A stretch of DNA of 15,344 bases from CBFCZU01 sp965602635 (GTDB lineage Bacteria; Planctomycetota; Phycisphaerae; SM23-33). Shown here in pieces: positions 13,336 through 15,344 of this stretch. The notes under the pieces are model-generated. The model made no database searches and was not told the origin of the DNA. It worked only from the letters and a program-made list of their open reading frames with translations. The stretch covers positions 1-15,344 of the forward strand of contig CBFCZU010000088.1 in the NCBI GenBank assembly GCA_965602635.1, read 5' to 3'. A program made the position numbers and the translations under genes. Each line of letters opens with the position of its first letter. Position 1 is the stretch's first letter.

Positions 13336-15344
13336 TCATCTTACCGTCGCTATCCACGCTTGTGAAGTCCTTCCTCGCAGGGGCGAGCGGGCCAGGACCT
13401 TCCCCTTGGCGTCCAGTTTGACAACCTCGGTGTCCATCACGACCCAGACGTTTCCCGCTCCGTCCACATCCAGTGACAGCGAAGGCAGCGGGTCTTGCTC
13501 CAGCTGCTTGCCGTCCGCTGAAACCATCAAAACGGCCTTCCTCATTTGCGTGACCCACACCGTGCCGCTGCGCCGCTCCACCGCCACGCGGAAGGGCCTG
13601 CGCTGCCCCAGCGGGACGGTCGAGCGCAGCCGGCCGTCGGCGGTAAAACTGAGAAGCTTGTTCTTGCTGCCCGTTACGTCCGGATGACTGCTGACGGCCA
13701 CCCAGACGAGCCCCCGAGCGTCGTCCACTGCGACCGAACACGCGCACCACTTGGCAACCGTGGTCCTGAGTGCCACCTTCCCGTCGAGAGTCACCTTCAG
13801 CAGGTCCTTCGCCACGATCCAGAAGGCCCTTTCCTTTCCGTCATAGACAATGTCAAACCCACTGAAGGGGTAGCTGGCGAGCTTCTTTCCGGACGGGCCA
13901 TACACCTCAGTGGATTCTCCGTAGATCGTGCCCGAGTATCGAAGCACCCACAGGTTCCCGGTGTCGGGCTGCACCGCGATGGCATGCGGCTTTACATCCT
14001 TCAGCACAAGAAGCTCTTTCCCCTTGAAGTCATACTTCCGGATGCGGCCGCCGACGTTCTCGGCGACCCACACCCAACCTCGACGGGCGTCGACGGCTAT
14101 AGCGTGACTGCTGCCGATCGACTCGCCGTTGTTGAACCCCCCGACGCGAAAGATCACTTTCCCCGACCCGTCCAAGCAGGAGAGATTATCATTATAGTCC
14201 GCCTTGCCCCTAAAATCGGGGTCGCAGTTGTCAAGGACGAATACCGCCGGCTCCGTGGCAGGCGCGGTGGCCGCCTTCTTCTCGTCCGCTCCGGGCGTCA
14301 GCATCTTCCAGCGGATCTTGATGTGCCTGGGGCGGGTGGCGTTGTCGACCTCCAGGACCTGAAGGACGCCGATGCCGCCTTCGCGCGTCTTGAAAACGTA
14401 GGTTCTGGGCAGATTGCCCAAGGCACTCATGACCGCAGGCGTGCCCGGCTTGCCTCGTTCCAGCTCATCCCGGATGCCCAGCAGCGGGTCCTCGTCCCAC
14501 AGTTTGCTGGCGACGGGAATGACGACCATTTCCAGGCCCCACAGCCACAGCCCGGCCCCAGCCGGGTTGGTCTCGGCCCCCGCGTCGATGCCCTTGTCCC
14601 GGAACCAGGCGGCGATCTTGTCCTTCCCCTTCACATGCCGCGGCGGCGAATACAGCTTGCCCGTGTCCAGGTCGATGAGACAGTCCCTTCCCTCACCGTC
14701 GTCATTGACCAGGCGCTCCATCACCGGGCCGAAAGTAGCTTTCCCCGCCGGCTGGGTGGCCAGCGAGGGCGCGGCTCTGTGGGCCAGCAGCTTGTAGCGG
14801 ATCACAAGCTCGCGTTTGGCCTGAGATTTCACGAGTGACATCACGCCTTCGGCCCCGCGCCGAGTGCGAAAAACGAAGCAGGCTCCGTTCGATTTTGAGG
14901 AAACGGGCACGCTGGTACGTACCGTAGCCCGCAGCGACTTGAGGATCTCGCGCACCTGAGCTGGAGTTATCGTCTCCCAGCGGGAGCCGGTGATTTGGCG
15001 GACGGCCAACTCCACGCCCGTCAGCTCGAAGCGCTGGCCGCCGACAAGGGACCAGCTCCCGTACTGCTGCACTGCAACGTCGAGGCCCGCCTTGCGCATC
15101 CAACCCACAAGTTGAGGCGCGGCCGCCTTTCTCAGCCCGGCTGGGAGCGCCATGGTGTGTTCCGATTTGAAGCCAAGAGCGCCCTTCTTTCCGGGCGCGT
15201 CATATAACACGCGCTCTGCTACCGGGGCGAAATGGAGCTGCGCCGCAGGCTGCGTGGCGGGCGCGGTGGACACGGCCTCGCCCTTCCCGTTGCCGGTCGA
15301 GGCCTGCCCGGCCGCCAGCCGCCCCACGACGATCAGGCTCGTCA
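13336..15344 (-). CDS. Exported protein with duplicated N-terminal domain and NHL-type beta-propeller (5' end outside window)
   Basis: The frame is still open at the window edge. The first visible residues, TSLIVVGRLAAGQA, look like the end of a signal peptide, so the true start lies beyond 15344; the GTG at 15327 would cut the signal. Numbering from that GTG, a domain of about 150 residues occurs twice (about 31-182 and 198-344). Shared landmarks are F.PV.ER at the start, a (V/C)F(R/K)TR.G..GV block, and a final (L/H)(V/I)(I/K)IR(Y/W)K(L/M)L. I recall this domain from planctomycete secreted proteins. Residues about 405-650 hold six blades of NHL/beta-propeller type, with AIAVDARRGWVWVAENVGG and SLDVDGAGNVWVV as clear examples. 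No catalytic motif is seen. It ends 48 nt before the next gene and appears to lead the three-gene operon. Confidence 0.82.
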   Translation of the reverse strand, partial: TSLIVVGRLAAGQASTGNGKGEAVSTAPATQPAAQLHFAPVAERVLYDAPGKKGALGFKSEHTMALPAGLRKAAAPQLVGWMRKAGLDVAVQQYGSWSLVGGQRFELTGVELAVRQITGSRWETITPAQVREILKSLRATVRTSVPVSSKSNGACFVFRTRRGAEGVMSLVKSQAKRELVIRYKLLAHRAAPSLATQPAGKATFGPVMERLVNDDGEGRDCLIDLDTGKLYSPPRHVKGKDKIAAWFRDKGIDAGAETNPAGAGLWLWGLEMVVIPVASKLWDEDPLLGIRDELERGKPGTPAVMSALGNLPRTYVFKTREGGIGVLQVLEVDNATRPRHIKIRWKMLTPGADEKKAATAPATEPAVFVLDNCDPDFRGKADYNDNLSCLDGSGKVIFRVGGFNNGESIGSSHAIAVDARRGWVWVAENVGGRIRKYDFKGKELLVLKDVKPHAIAVQPDTGNLWVLRYSGTIYGESTEVYGPSGKKLASYPFSGFDIVYDGKERAFWIVAKDLLKVTLDGKVALRTTVAKWCACSVAVDDARGLVWVAVSSHPDVTGSKNKLLSFTADGRLRSTVPLGQRRPFRVAVERRSGTVWVTQMRKAVLMVSADGKQLEQDPLPSLSLDVDGAGNVWVVMDTEVVKLDAKGKVLARSPLRGRTSQAWIATVR

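Overview
The window looks like a GC-rich planctomycete chromosome (Phycisphaerae or a relative is my best guess). The clues are a complete N-type ATPase operon, large secreted proteins built from carboxypeptidase-regulatory-like repeats with a thioredoxin-like tail, and repeat-laden intergenic DNA. Every gene I support lies on the minus strand, so transcription runs from high to low coordinates. This is inferred from protein character alone; no database search was possible.

Region 1 (15344 to about 8970) holds three closely spaced genes for exported proteins. The first runs off the window edge and has two copies of a ~150-residue domain followed by a six-bladed NHL-type propeller. The second is a 981-residue repeat protein ending in a thioredoxin fold without its CxxC. 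The third conventionally stops at a TGA (9134-9132). However, the same frame continues for 52 codons with coding-like composition and a protein-like sequence, placing the TGA in a U-G-G-T-C motif with a stem-loop just downstream. This is a good candidate for a selenoprotein missed by standard annotation, and is the main finding.

Region 2 (8972-8633) is an intergenic stretch with a plausible sigma70-type promoter for the next operon. Region 3 (8632-1834) is a full N-ATPase operon in the diagnostic order atpD-C-Q-R-B-E-F-A-G, with mostly overlapping or abutting genes. The c subunit has two carboxylates per hairpin. The b subunit carries a delta-like C-terminus, which explains the absence of atpH. 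AtpR appears to start at CTG. Such operons usually sit beside a separate housekeeping F-ATPase, so this is probably an accessory ion pump or ATPase.

Region 4 (1775-543) encodes a protein of the uroporphyrinogen decarboxylase/cobalamin methyltransferase superfamily, 58 nt after atpG. Region 5 (542-1) has no convincing gene. It is a mosaic of an 11-unit array with exact 10-bp period, two 7-bp-period clusters, and several inverted repeats. No tRNA, rRNA, CRISPR array or transposase was seen.
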